A DNA stretch of 64,000 nt from Acidobacteriota bacterium. GTDB taxonomy: Bacteria > Acidobacteriota > Terriglobia > Terriglobales > Acidobacteriaceae. A program made the position numbers and the translations under genes. Positions 54,473-64,000 of this stretch are shown here, piece after piece. Location: positions 49,698-113,697 of the forward strand of contig JAJYSL010000001.1 in the NCBI GenBank assembly GCA_021793595.1, written 5' to 3'. The notes under the pieces are model-generated. The model saw only the letters and a list, made by a program, of their open reading frames with translations, was not told the DNA's origin and ran no database searches. The stretch's first letter is position 1. Every line of letters starts with the position of its first letter.

Positions 54473-54633
54473 TCGCTGCATTCGCTGAGCATGGCGGGGC
54501 TGAATTGTAGTTTTATAAAGAGGGCGTGCTTCGGTGCGTCCTCTTTTCGCGTGCGGCTGTGACGTCGGTGCAGGTCGCACCCGATGCCGACGTATCTGAT
54601 ATTGTTGTAGATGAAGGAGTTTTAGGCGAATCT

Positions 54634-54918
54634 ATGGCGAAAGCAGTCTGGAATGGCAAAGTATTGGCAGAGAGTGATAAAACGCAACTGGTCGAAGGGA
54701 ATGTCTATTTTCCGCACGATTCGATCGATCGTGAGTACTTTCGCTCCAGTTCGACCATCTCAACTTGTCCGTGGAAAGGACAGGCGCGCTACTACACGAT
54801 CCTGGTCGATGGACAGGAAAACTCGGACGCTGCGTGGTATTACCCCGATCCCAAACCGGCCGCTCGCGCGATCAAAAATCATGTCGCGTTCTGGCGAGGA
54901 GTGGAGATCGAAAAGTAA
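54634..54918 (+). CDS. DUF427 domain protein
   Basis: A 94-aa single-domain protein: KAVWNGKVLAESDKTQLVEG, VYFPHDSID, TCPWKGQARYYTI, AAWYYPDPKPAARAIKNHVA. This is the complete DUF427 pattern (WNG...la.S...VEGN.YFP...CPWKG.A.Y...W.Y..P...a..i..hvaF). The function is unknown; a small beta-barrel fold is known for the family. The frame opens at 54526 but homology begins at the ATG at 54634, with AGGCGA in front. Confidence 0.88.
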   Translation: MAKAVWNGKVLAESDKTQLVEGNVYFPHDSIDREYFRSSSTISTCPWKGQARYYTILVDGQENSDAAWYYPDPKPAARAIKNHVAFWRGVEIEK

Positions 54919-54933
54919 ACTCGTTAGCGTGCT

Positions 54934-56403
54934 TTAGTAGGCTCCGGCCTGTTGTAACGGAATTCTGATCTGGAAGCACGTGGATCCTGGCTTCGATTCC
55001 AGATTGATAAATCCACGATAGCGACTCAGAATTCGATTGACTGTATCGAGGCTCAACCCAGCGCCTCTCCCCGGTGGTTTGGTCGTAAAAAACGGCTCAA
55101 AAATCCGACTATGCAGTTCCGGCGGAATCCCTGGACCGTCGTCCCAAATTTCGACTCGAACCATGTCGCCAGCATTTTGCGTGGTGACGCGGATGGTTCC
55201 ACGATCGTGCATCGCGTCCAGAGCGTTTTCCAGCAGGGCCATCCAAATCTGATTCAGTTCGCTTCCGTTGGCGGCGATGCGGGGCAGGTCAGGATCAAAC
55301 TCGCGCAGGACCTTTACGTGATTCATTCTGTAATGCAGCATGGTCAGCGTATTTTCCAGCGACTGCGCCAGGTCGATATCCTGCAGCGGAGCCTGGTCCA
55401 TGTGGGAGTACTGCTGGATGGCGCGAATCAGGTCGAATATTCTGGCCGTCGATTCGAGCACCGCTCCGGTCATGCTTTCAGCGCGGAGGGTGGACGCGAA
55501 GTGAGTCACCGCGACGTTGGCAGCTTCAACATCCAGGAACGTATCCAGCACCGCCAGTTCTTCGGGCTCCACGCCTGCCTCTGCAAAAACGGGAGCGATA
55601 GTCCAGGGGTTGGATAACTTGCGCGGTTCCAACCAACGATTCAGTCGTTCCTCCAGCGCGCCGGCTTCGATAGGATTCTGCGGCCTGGTCCGGCCTTCGA
55701 TGGCGCAGCGGATATTGCGGTTCCACTCCATGTAGCGTTCTTCCTGCTCATTCGTCAGGCAGAGCCTTCCCGCCTCGAAGCTGACTTTTCCGTAGGCGCG
55801 CAACTCTTCCATCAGATTGCTGCTGGCGCGTTGCGCAGCGCTCGCGGGGTTATTCAACTCGTGCGCCAGGTTGGCGGCGAGCTTTCCCAGGGCGCTTAGT
55901 TTTTCCGATTGCTGCTCCAAGCGGGTGACTTCTCGAACGCGGTCCAGCAGGATCGACACGGAGCGCTGCCCCATGGATGGAATGGCGACCAGCATCTGCG
56001 GGAACAGATCCCGGGGAACTTGTAACGCCCATAGCGCTTCAGACACATAGCCGCTGCCGCCAGTGGTCTTCATGCGGGAGAAGGGAAGCACTCCGGTGAT
56101 TTGACCGGATCGTCCGATAAACAGACTACCGTGTGCTGCATTCTGCCGTCGCACTTGAATCTCACCGGCAAGCAGGATGGTCATATGGGTCGCTGCATCC
56201 CCATCACTGAAGAGGCGTGTTCCCGCCGGAGCGGCGAATTCCCAACTATGCTGAATCAACCAAAGATATTCTGCGTCGGTCAAACCATCCAGTTGGGGGA
56301 CGCGTCGCAGCGCCTCCAGAACTTGAGGCTCCGGAGTGTGGAGAATGGAGACCCCCGGGGGCAAATCCGTCGGTAAAGCGATCAATTGCGTCGGAGAGGC
56401 CAT
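54934..56403 (-). CDS. Sensor histidine kinase with N-terminal cyclic-nucleotide-binding-like domain
   Basis: A 489-aa soluble kinase with no membrane segment. Residues about 45-160 form a CRP-like cyclic-nucleotide-binding domain (GTRLFSDGDAATHMTILLAG, then EIQVRRQ). The dimerisation and phosphotransfer region has LAANLAHELNNPASAAQ with His181. The ATPase domain (about 370-489) has the N box (LLENALDAM), G1 (IWDDGPGIP) and GRGAGLSLDTVNRI. About 130 residues of helical linker sit between the phosphotransfer and ATPase parts. No response regulator is adjacent, so it is an orphan. The CNB domain lacks a clear phosphate-binding cassette, so cyclic nucleotide binding is uncertain. Confidence 0.87.
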   Translation of the reverse strand: MASPTQLIALPTDLPPGVSILHTPEPQVLEALRRVPQLDGLTDAEYLWLIQHSWEFAAPAGTRLFSDGDAATHMTILLAGEIQVRRQNAAHGSLFIGRSGQITGVLPFSRMKTTGGSGYVSEALWALQVPRDLFPQMLVAIPSMGQRSVSILLDRVREVTRLEQQSEKLSALGKLAANLAHELNNPASAAQRASSNLMEELRAYGKVSFEAGRLCLTNEQEERYMEWNRNIRCAIEGRTRPQNPIEAGALEERLNRWLEPRKLSNPWTIAPVFAEAGVEPEELAVLDTFLDVEAANVAVTHFASTLRAESMTGAVLESTARIFDLIRAIQQYSHMDQAPLQDIDLAQSLENTLTMLHYRMNHVKVLREFDPDLPRIAANGSELNQIWMALLENALDAMHDRGTIRVTTQNAGDMVRVEIWDDGPGIPPELHSRIFEPFFTTKPPGRGAGLSLDTVNRILSRYRGFINLESKPGSTCFQIRIPLQQAGAY

Positions 56404-56558
56404 AGCGGTAGCTCACAGAATAGATCACTTTAGATTACAAGCGCCATGTTGCGACGGAATGAAAAATTCTGTGGCTAATGATGCGATGCAGTGGAACTCT
56501 GCGAGGCGCGCTTTCGGAGATGCACGCCTCATCGAGTCATGAATAGAGAATCGCCGCG

Positions 56559-57638
<1,080 letters not shown>

Positions 57639-58238
57639 TTATGCGTGGTTTTCGTCTTCAAGCAGGTCAGGCGATTCGTGTCTCAAAACACCTGGAAACG
57701 TCTTTGGATCGATGCGCGGGGTAGTGTCGCCGAGCGCTTCCAGCACGCGGCTGGTGTGATGTCCGCGTCGCATTGCCATGCGTCCGGTACGCGCCATTTC
57801 AAGAATACGGTAGTTTCCCTGGACCAGGATCTGCACCAGTCCTTCAATTTTACTGGCGCTGCCGGTAATTTCCAGCATCAGCGATTCCGGAGCCAGATCG
57901 ACAATGCGGGCACGAAAGACCTCCGCCAGCTGGAATAGATCGGAGCGCGTGGTTTGATCGGCGGCGATTTTCAACATCGCCAGTTCGCGAATGACAGCGG
58001 AGTGGCGCCCCACATCATCCACGTCTAACACGCCCTCGAGTTTGTACAGAGACGCCATAATGCGTGGAGCGCGATCTTCCGCCGCTTCGGCGACGATGGT
58101 GGTCCGCGAAACACCTGCCGTTTCTGTGCCACCGACGGTCAGTGAAATAATGTTGACGTTCAGTCGCCGAAACAGGGATGTTACGCGAGCCAGCAATCCC
58201 GTTTTGTCCTCGACCAGCGCTACAAAGGTATGCAACAT
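57639..58238 (-). CDS. ilvN: Acetolactate synthase small (regulatory) subunit
   Basis: A 199-aa regulatory subunit. It has an N-terminal ACT domain (TFVALVEDKTGLLARVTSLF, then RRLNVNIISLTVGGTET), where valine normally binds. The C-terminal ALS_ss domain follows (RELAMLKIAADQTTRSDLFQ, SLMLEITGSASKIEGLVQIL). It tunes and activates IlvB, whose gene ends 12 bases upstream. The C-terminus (RMAMRRGHHTSRVLEALGD) has a basic tail longer than in some homologues. Confidence 0.95.
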   Translation of the reverse strand: MLHTFVALVEDKTGLLARVTSLFRRLNVNIISLTVGGTETAGVSRTTIVAEAAEDRAPRIMASLYKLEGVLDVDDVGRHSAVIRELAMLKIAADQTTRSDLFQLAEVFRARIVDLAPESLMLEITGSASKIEGLVQILVQGNYRILEMARTGRMAMRRGHHTSRVLEALGDTTPRIDPKTFPGVLRHESPDLLEDENHA

Positions 58239-58250
58239 GGATTCAGGCTC

Positions 58251-60035
58251 CTACTCTTCCGTCGCTGTTTCGACCAGCGGGTTATGTTTTGGGCGTCGAA
58301 TCATCTCATGCAGTGCAGCACCGGGGGCGATCATTGGATAGACAGAATCTTCCTGCTCCACATGAAAGTCGATGAGGAATGCATCCGGATGCTGGCGCGC
58401 GGTTTCGACCGTGGAGATCACGTCGGCACGGCGGTTCACGTGGACGCCATGAATTCCATGCGCGTCCGCAAGCTTGACGAAGTCAGGGCTAATCAATGGG
58501 GTGCATTCGTAGTTCTTTTCGTAGAATTTTTCCTGCCATTGGCGCACCATTCCCAGGTAGCCGTTGTTGACGATGGCGATGTTGATCTTCAACTTCTCCT
58601 GCACAATGGTCGCCAGCTCGGGACATGTCATCTGGAAACCGCCATCGCCAGCGATGACCCAGACTTCCTTTTCCGGACAAGCCAGCTTGGCACCGATCGC
58701 CGCTGGCAGCGCAAAGCCCATCGTGCCCAGACCGCCGGAGGTAATCAACGAACGCGGGCTGTCATGTTTGTAATACTGTGCTTCCCACATCTGGTGCTGA
58801 CCGACGTCGGTGACGACGATTGCGTTTCCGTTGGTGACGCGCCAGATATCGTTGATGACGTGCGCAGCATAAAGGTGTCCGTTGTCTGGCAACTGCTGAA
58901 TGTCATGCACGGAGGCGTCGCCCTTCATGGCAGAAATGGCATGCAGCCATGCGGCGCCGTCACGACCTGGTACACGCGGCAACAAGGTTTCCAGAATTTC
59001 CTTTAAGTCTCCAATCAAGCCGACATCGACGCGAACATTTTTATTGATCTCTGCCGGATCGATCTCAATGTGAATTTTCTTTGCGTTGGGTGCGTAGGTA
59101 GAAAGCGAGCCGGTGACGCGATCGTCAAAGCGCATGCCGCAGGCGATCAGTAAATCCGCCTGCTGAATCGCATGGTTCACCCAGCTTTCACCGTGCATGC
59201 CCATCATGCCAAGATTCAACGGATGCGAAGCGGGGAAGGCGGTCAATCCCAGCAAGGTGCAAGCGACGGGGGTTTGCGTCCGCTCCGCAAGTGCGCGAAC
59301 TTGTTCCATGGCCCCGGAATGCAGAATTCCCTGGCCGGCCAAAATCACCGGACGCTTCGCGGTTCGCAGCAGCTCCAGCGCTTCGCGGATTGAGGCCGAA
59401 TCCGCCAAGAGCATTGGGTGGGGGCGATAGGGTTGCGGCGCAGCAGCGGCAAAGTCAAAGATGGCGGAATTTTGCTGCGCATCCTTGGTGATATCGACCA
59501 GCACGGGCCCAGGACGTCCGGACTGCGCAATGCGAAACGCTTCCCGCAGCGCAGGTGCGATATCTTCTGTACGACGCACAAGAAAATTGTGCTTGGTAAT
59601 GGGAAGCGTGATTCCGGTGATGTCGACCTCCTGGAAAGCGTCGGTGCCCAGCACCTTGCTGGAAACCTGACCGGTAATGCAGACCATCGGGATTGAGTCG
59701 AGCATGGCGGTCGCAATTCCAGTGACAAGATTGGTCGCGCCTGGTCCGGAGGTGGCCATGGCGACACCCACGCGGCCGGAAGCGCGGGCATAGCCGTCGG
59801 CCATATGGGATGCACCTTGTTCATGACGAACCAGAATGTGTCGCACGGGAAATTTCCGCAGCGCGTCGTAGACCGGAAGGATTGCGCCGCCCGGATAGCC
59901 GAATACATCGCGCACGCCCTCGCCGACGAGTGTTGCCCATACTGTTTCTGCGCCGGTCAACGGCGTTGGCTGGGTGTAGATGGCGGTGTCGGGTGTGTTG
60001 CGATGCGTATCGGCTATTTTTTTACGCTTGTCCAT
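58251..60035 (-). CDS. ilvB: Acetolactate synthase large (catalytic) subunit
   Basis: A 594-aa ThDP/FAD enzyme condensing pyruvate with pyruvate or 2-oxobutyrate. The catalytic Glu72 lies in VRHEQGASHMADGYARASG. TSGPGATNLVTGIA and GTDAFQEVDITGIT follow, and the ThDP-binding VIAGDGGFQMTCPEL...VNNGYLGMVRQWQ is intact. The frame extends to 60146 into ilvD, but AGAGGA before the ATG at 60035 marks the start, 14 bases after the ilvD stop. It is followed by ilvN. Normal length. Confidence 0.97.
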   Translation of the reverse strand: MDKRKKIADTHRNTPDTAIYTQPTPLTGAETVWATLVGEGVRDVFGYPGGAILPVYDALRKFPVRHILVRHEQGASHMADGYARASGRVGVAMATSGPGATNLVTGIATAMLDSIPMVCITGQVSSKVLGTDAFQEVDITGITLPITKHNFLVRRTEDIAPALREAFRIAQSGRPGPVLVDITKDAQQNSAIFDFAAAAPQPYRPHPMLLADSASIREALELLRTAKRPVILAGQGILHSGAMEQVRALAERTQTPVACTLLGLTAFPASHPLNLGMMGMHGESWVNHAIQQADLLIACGMRFDDRVTGSLSTYAPNAKKIHIEIDPAEINKNVRVDVGLIGDLKEILETLLPRVPGRDGAAWLHAISAMKGDASVHDIQQLPDNGHLYAAHVINDIWRVTNGNAIVVTDVGQHQMWEAQYYKHDSPRSLITSGGLGTMGFALPAAIGAKLACPEKEVWVIAGDGGFQMTCPELATIVQEKLKINIAIVNNGYLGMVRQWQEKFYEKNYECTPLISPDFVKLADAHGIHGVHVNRRADVISTVETARQHPDAFLIDFHVEQEDSVYPMIAPGAALHEMIRRPKHNPLVETATEE

Positions 60036-60049
60036 GATCATCCTCTTCA

Positions 60050-61753
60050 TCAATAGTTCGTAACGGCTCCGCGAGAAGCGGAAGAAACTGTTTCCGCATA
60101 TTTCCGAAAGACTCCGCGAGGGGAATTCGGCGCGGGAGTCTTCCAATCTTGCATGCGGGTGGCAAGTTCATGGTCGGTGAGTTCTACGCGCAATTCGCGT
60201 TTGGGAATATCGAACACGATGGTGTCGCCATCGCGAACTGCAGCGATCGGTCCGCCAAGAGCGGCTTCCGGCGAAACATGGCCTGCCATCAGACCGCGTG
60301 TGGCGCCAGAGAAGCGGCCATCCGTCAGCAGCGCAACCGTGTCGCTCAACTCCGGAATGCCGGCGATCGCCGCCGTTACCTGCAGCATTTCGCGCATACC
60401 GGGACCGCCGCGCGGGCCCTCATTGCGAATGACGACGACGTCATTCGGTTTGAGAGTGCGAGCCTCGACCGCGTGAAACGCCGCTTCTTCGTTTTCGAAA
60501 ACGCGAGCAGGGCCGCTGTGGGTGAGGCGTTCGTGTCCCGCAACCTTAATCACGCAGCCTTCGGGAGCCAGATTTCCCTTGAGGATCACAAGTCCTCCAG
60601 TGGGCTTTAATGGCTTGTCGAGGGAGTGAATCACCTTCTGGCCGGCCAATTCCTTGGCCAGTGCAGCCTCTTCCGCCAGTGTGCGTCCGGAAACATTCAT
60701 CTGACTGCCATCCAGCAGATTCCCGGCGAGCATGTGCTTCGCCAGCAGACGGCTGCCGCCGGCGGCTTGATAATCCGTGGCCACATAACGTCCGCCCGGT
60801 TTCATGTCGGCGAGCAGAGGAGTCTTGCGGCTGATGCGATCGAAATCGTCGACGGTGAGGTCGATCCCTGCCTCGTGCGCAATCGCAATCAGGTGCAGCA
60901 CGGCATTTGTTGAGCCGCCGGAAGCGGCCACGCTGGCAATTGCGTTTTCCAGCGACACGCGCGTAATGATTTTCGAAGGCCGCAGATCCTTCTTCGCCAA
61001 TTCCAGCACCATCGCTCCCGCAGCACGGCACGCAGCATTCTTTTCAGGAGAAAGCGCGGGCACGCCGGATAGATGCATCGGCGAGATGCCTAGAAATTCG
61101 CACGCCATGGCCATGGTGTTTGCCGTGAATTGTCCGCCACAAGCTCCAGCACCCGGACAGGCGTTCAATTCGACGGCCTTTAGTTCCGAGGCATCGATCT
61201 TGCCAGCGGCAAAGGAGCCTTGTGCCTCAAATACATCCTGCACCGTCAGATCTTTTCCGTGCAGATGACCCGGCGCGATCGAGCCGCCGTAGAGCATCAG
61301 CGAGGGGATATCGAGACGAGCCAGCGCCATCACGGTGCCCGGCATGTTTTTGTCGCAACCCGCAATGGCGACTAAGCCGTCGAAAAGATTTCCGCGTGCC
61401 ACCAATTCGACTGAGTCTGCAATGACTTCGCGGCTGATCAATGAGGCCTTCATGCCTTGCGTACCCATGGTGATGCCGTCGGAAATGGTGACCGTATTGA
61501 ACTCCATGGGAGTGCCGCCGGCGTCTCGAATGCCTTGCTTGACAGCCTCGGCAAGCGTGCGCAGGTGAAAGTTGCAGGGACCAATTTCGGTCCAGGTATT
61601 GGCGATGCCGATGATGGGCTTGGCCAGGTCTTCGCGGTTGAAGCCGATGGCGTGCAGCATGGCACGCGCTGCGGCGCGACTCGGCCCTTCAGTGAGGGGA
61701 ACGCTATTGTGTTTTGGATTATGAGTCATATCTTGTTTGCTGTTGGCGCTCAC
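60050..61753 (-). CDS. ilvD: Dihydroxy-acid dehydratase
   Basis: A 567-aa Fe-S dehydratase making 2-oxo acids for valine and isoleucine. The three cluster cysteines are Cys60 (EIGPCNFH), Cys133 ([10 protein letters not shown]) and Cys205 ([14 protein letters not shown]); the last pattern is typical of the [2Fe-2S] type. [20 protein letters not shown] is also conserved. It starts at a GTG that overlaps the leuD stop by four bases (GTGA), with GGAG upstream. The four-base overlap ties the leucine and isoleucine-valine parts into one operon. Confidence 0.97.
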   Translation of the reverse strand: MSANSKQDMTHNPKHNSVPLTEGPSRAAARAMLHAIGFNREDLAKPIIGIANTWTEIGPCNFHLRTLAEAVKQGIRDAGGTPMEFNTVTISDGITMGTQGMKASLISREVIADSVELVARGNLFDGLVAIAGCDKNMPGTVMALARLDIPSLMLYGGSIAPGHLHGKDLTVQDVFEAQGSFAAGKIDASELKAVELNACPGAGACGGQFTANTMAMACEFLGISPMHLSGVPALSPEKNAACRAAGAMVLELAKKDLRPSKIITRVSLENAIASVAASGGSTNAVLHLIAIAHEAGIDLTVDDFDRISRKTPLLADMKPGGRYVATDYQAAGGSRLLAKHMLAGNLLDGSQMNVSGRTLAEEAALAKELAGQKVIHSLDKPLKPTGGLVILKGNLAPEGCVIKVAGHERLTHSGPARVFENEEAAFHAVEARTLKPNDVVVIRNEGPRGGPGMREMLQVTAAIAGIPELSDTVALLTDGRFSGATRGLMAGHVSPEAALGGPIAAVRDGDTIVFDIPKRELRVELTDHELATRMQDWKTPAPNSPRGVFRKYAETVSSASRGAVTNY

Positions 61754-62379
61754 GCATTCACTCCATGGGTTTGTCTTGGTGCAGTCCAGTAGGCGTCGTC
61801 GTGCTTCTTCTCATACGCATCGAGCGCAGAGGTGTGCCGCATCGCGAGACCAATATCGTCCAGGCCTTCCAGCAGGCACGAACGACGGAAGGGATCGATC
61901 GTAAAAGATTCCTCGAAACCCAGGTCATCCTTCACGGTCTGCGACTCCAGCGATACGTGAAGCAGGTAGCCCGGGACCTTGGCTCGCTCCAATAGCAGAG
62001 CCACTTTCTCATCCGGTAGCGTGACCAGCAGAATGCCATTTTTTGCGGCGTTGGAATAAAAGATGTCGGCGAAGCTGGGAGCAATGACACAGCGAAAGCC
62101 AAAGTCGCTGAGCGCCCACGCCGCATGTTCGCGGGAGGAGCCGCAGCCGAAATTGCGACCGGCGACCAGAATCTCTGCGCCCTGATAATGCGGCTTGTTC
62201 AGAGGGAATTCTGGATTCGGATCACCGTCCGCGCCTCGACGCCAATCGAAGAATAAAAATTCTCCGTAGCCGGTGCGTTCGATGCGCTTCAAAAACTGCT
62301 TGGGGATAATCTGGTCGGTATCGACATTGACTCGATCGAGCGGCGCGACCTTGGACGTAAGTGTGTGAAATGGTTTCAT
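61750..62379 (-). CDS. leuD: 3-isopropylmalate dehydratase, small subunit
   Basis: A 209-aa swivel domain of isopropylmalate isomerase. Characteristic sequences are [40 protein letters not shown] and [17 protein letters not shown]. The start at 62379 (MKPFHTLTS) follows the leuC stop by two bases; the frame opens at 62400. It works as a heterodimer with LeuC and ends overlapping ilvD. Confidence 0.97.
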   Translation of the reverse strand: MKPFHTLTSKVAPLDRVNVDTDQIIPKQFLKRIERTGYGEFLFFDWRRGADGDPNPEFPLNKPHYQGAEILVAGRNFGCGSSREHAAWALSDFGFRCVIAPSFADIFYSNAAKNGILLVTLPDEKVALLLERAKVPGYLLHVSLESQTVKDDLGFEESFTIDPFRRSCLLEGLDDIGLAMRHTSALDAYEKKHDDAYWTAPRQTHGVNA

Positions 62380-62381
62380 AG

Positions 62382-63800
62382 TTATGCGCGAAACTCCCAA
62401 TTGCGAACATCGGTAAAGTGACCGGCGATTGCGGCGGCGGCGGCCATCGCGGGACTGACAAGATGAGTTCTTCCGCCGCGACCCTGACGGCCTTCAAAGT
62501 TGCGATTGCTGGTGGAGGCGCAGCGTTCGCCCGGCTCCAGAATGTCCGGATTCATGCCGAGGCACATGGAGCAGCCGGGCTCGCGCCACTCAAACCCGGC
62601 GTCGCGGAAAATGCGATCCAGACCTTCTTTTTCCGCTTCGGCCTTCACCTGTTGCGAACCGGGCACGATCATAGCGCGAACCTTGGTATTCACCTTGTAA
62701 CCGCTGACGATTTTTGCAGCCGCGCGTAAATCTTCAATCCGCGCATTGGTGCAGGAGCCAATAAAGACGCGGTCGATCGAGACATTCTCAATCTTTGTGC
62801 CCGGCTCAAGCGCCATGTATTCCAAGGCGCGCTCGTAGGCGCGGCGTTCGGAATCGCTCGGCGCCGACGCGGGTGTTGGGACGGCTCCGGTGACCGACAC
62901 CACCATGCCGGGATGCGTTCCCCAAGTGACAAAAGGCGTCAACTCCTTGGCATCGATCACCAGTTCACGATCAAACTTGGCATCGGGAGCGGAAGGCAGT
63001 GAGTTCCAATGTTCAACGGCCTCGTCCCACTGTTTGCCCTTGGGCGAGTGGGGGCGGCCCTTGAGGTAGGCAAAGGTCGTTTCATCCGGAGCGATCATGC
63101 CGGCGCGTGCGCCTGATTCGATGCTCATGTTGCAGACCGTCATGCGGCCTTCCATCGAGAGCGAGCGAATCGCGGAACCGGCATACTCGACAACGTAGCC
63201 GGTTGCGCCGTCGGTGCCGATGCGGCCGATGATGCCCAGCGCAATATCCTTCGCGGTGACGGCGGGCGGCAGTTCGCCTTCGACCAAAATGCGGAAGGTT
63301 TTCGGTTTCGATTGCGGCAGACACTGCGTGGCCAGCACGTGCTCCACTTCGCTGGTGCCGATGCCGAAGGCCAGTGCTCCGAAGGCACCGTGAGTGCTGG
63401 TATGGCTGTCGCCGCACACAATGGTCATGCCAGGTTTCGTGAATCCCAGCTCCGGACCAATGATGTGGACGATGCCTTGCTGCTTTGAATCTACATCGAA
63501 CAGTTCAATGCCGAATTCTTTACAGTTGCGGCGCAGAGTCTCAATCTGTTTGGAGGCGATGGCGTCCTGAATGATCAGTCGATCCGCGGCAATCGTCGGG
63601 ACATTGTGATCAATCGTTGCCACCGAGCGATCCGGGCGACGAACGGTGCGGCCGGCAAATCGCAGCCCCTCGAAGGCCTGCGGCGAAGTGACTTCATGGA
63701 TCAAATGCAGATCGATATAGAGCAGGGCCGGCTCGCCAGCCGTTTCGGTGACGATGTGGGCGTCCCAGATGTTTTGAAAAAGTGTGTTCTTATTTGCCAT
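62382..63800 (-). CDS. leuC: 3-isopropylmalate dehydratase, large subunit
   Basis: A 472-aa aconitase-family subunit that binds a [4Fe-4S] cluster through Cys350 ([12 protein letters not shown]), Cys410 and Cys413 ([12 protein letters not shown]). Other motifs are [44 protein letters not shown] and [17 protein letters not shown]. It isomerises 2- to 3-isopropylmalate in leucine synthesis together with LeuD, encoded two bases downstream. Length matches the family. Confidence 0.98.
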   Translation of the reverse strand: MANKNTLFQNIWDAHIVTETAGEPALLYIDLHLIHEVTSPQAFEGLRFAGRTVRRPDRSVATIDHNVPTIAADRLIIQDAIASKQIETLRRNCKEFGIELFDVDSKQQGIVHIIGPELGFTKPGMTIVCGDSHTSTHGAFGALAFGIGTSEVEHVLATQCLPQSKPKTFRILVEGELPPAVTAKDIALGIIGRIGTDGATGYVVEYAGSAIRSLSMEGRMTVCNMSIESGARAGMIAPDETTFAYLKGRPHSPKGKQWDEAVEHWNSLPSAPDAKFDRELVIDAKELTPFVTWGTHPGMVVSVTGAVPTPASAPSDSERRAYERALEYMALEPGTKIENVSIDRVFIGSCTNARIEDLRAAAKIVSGYKVNTKVRAMIVPGSQQVKAEAEKEGLDRIFRDAGFEWREPGCSMCLGMNPDILEPGERCASTSNRNFEGRQGRGGRTHLVSPAMAAAAAIAGHFTDVRNWEFRA

Positions 63801-63881
63801 ATTCTTTCACTGTGCTCGAGATGCCTGGATGCAGTGCCAGGGTAAAGATATGATTCGTGATCGATGATGCCGCGAGAAGAA

Positions 63882-64000
63882 CTAAACCGCGTGCATCGCC
63901 TGGTTGCAATCGATGATTTCGTTCAGCACTTCGAAGACGTGTTTCCCCATCTCTTTGGTGCTGACAATTTGCTGATGGGGTTGATTGGTGCGGGCCAGGT
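63882..64000 (-). CDS. C-terminal end of an unidentified gene upstream of leuC (runs off window)
   Basis: A minus frame without start in the window ends at TAG 63882-63884 and encodes 38 residues, including VSTKEMGKHVFEVLNEIID. It lies 81 bases before leuC on the same strand, so it is probably part of the leucine operon. STKEMGxxV is faintly like the C-terminus of LeuB, and position also allows LeuA. The fragment is too short to decide, and a gene outside the pathway is possible. Confidence 0.5.
   Translation of the reverse strand, partial: LARTNQPHQQIVSTKEMGKHVFEVLNEIIDCNQAMHAV

Overview
The window reads as a stretch of an Acidobacteria (Terriglobia-type) chromosome. The grounds are the giant Oar-like TonB-dependent receptor with an N-terminal carboxypeptidase-regulatory domain, a small secreted protein of a type common in that phylum, a dispersed TGTCATCC...GGATGACA element, and moderately high G+C. 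This is inference from family content; no rRNA marker is present. Most of the window is core metabolism and housekeeping. I see no prophage, transposase, CRISPR array or tRNA gene.

Layout. 1-250: start of cutC. 286-360: a dispersed inverted-end repeat. 382-8587: a glycan-use region with an Oar/SusC-like receptor, a Tat-exported GH29 alpha-L-fucosidase and a secreted GH20 beta-N-acetylhexosaminidase, together with two gene corpses (the frameshifted C-terminus of a glycosylasparaginase and the C-terminal tail of a second fucosidase). 8645-16482: carbonic anhydrase, a YraN-family nuclease-like protein, a class III aminotransferase, cysS, tsaD, cca and superoxide dismutase, with a striking double hairpin between cca and sod. 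16883-27029: a carbohydrate block of GH15 glucoamylase, transketolase, rpiB, a HAD hydrolase, gnd, zwf, pgl and glk. It encodes a route from alpha-glucan to glucose, glucose-6-P, NADPH and pentose phosphates. 27081-31909: copC, copD and an M1 aminopeptidase.

32051-43137 is mostly on the minus strand: ribE, ribD, ftsY, an HD-GYP protein, gpsA/plsY (phospholipid head start), cinA, an intracellular TIG/NHL propeller protein, pgpA, yacG and rimO, then the small SRP RNA (ffs) on the plus strand. 43217-50424: fabH, an SRPBCC/ArsR pair with a well-defined promoter and repeated operator-like sites, mqnA (futalosine menaquinone pathway), a Tat-exported Gfo/Idh/MocA oxidoreductase, a glycosyltransferase whose start lies inside the upstream metallophosphoesterase gene, and dprA. 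50644-56403: topA with five zinc ribbons, three small proteins, and a histidine kinase with an N-terminal cyclic-nucleotide-binding-like domain. 56559-64000: a minus-strand branched-chain amino acid operon, X-leuC-leuD-ilvD-ilvB-ilvN-ilvC in transcription order, where X runs off the window.

The least ordinary items are the eroded glycoprotein-glycan locus, the 125-nt out-of-frame overlap of the phosphoesterase and glycosyltransferase genes, the SRPBCC promoter whose -35 and -10 boxes each lie in one copy of a repeated site, and the mutually exclusive hairpins after cca. I found no clearly new multi-gene system. Start codons were chosen from ribosome-binding sites and family lengths; several genes use TTG.
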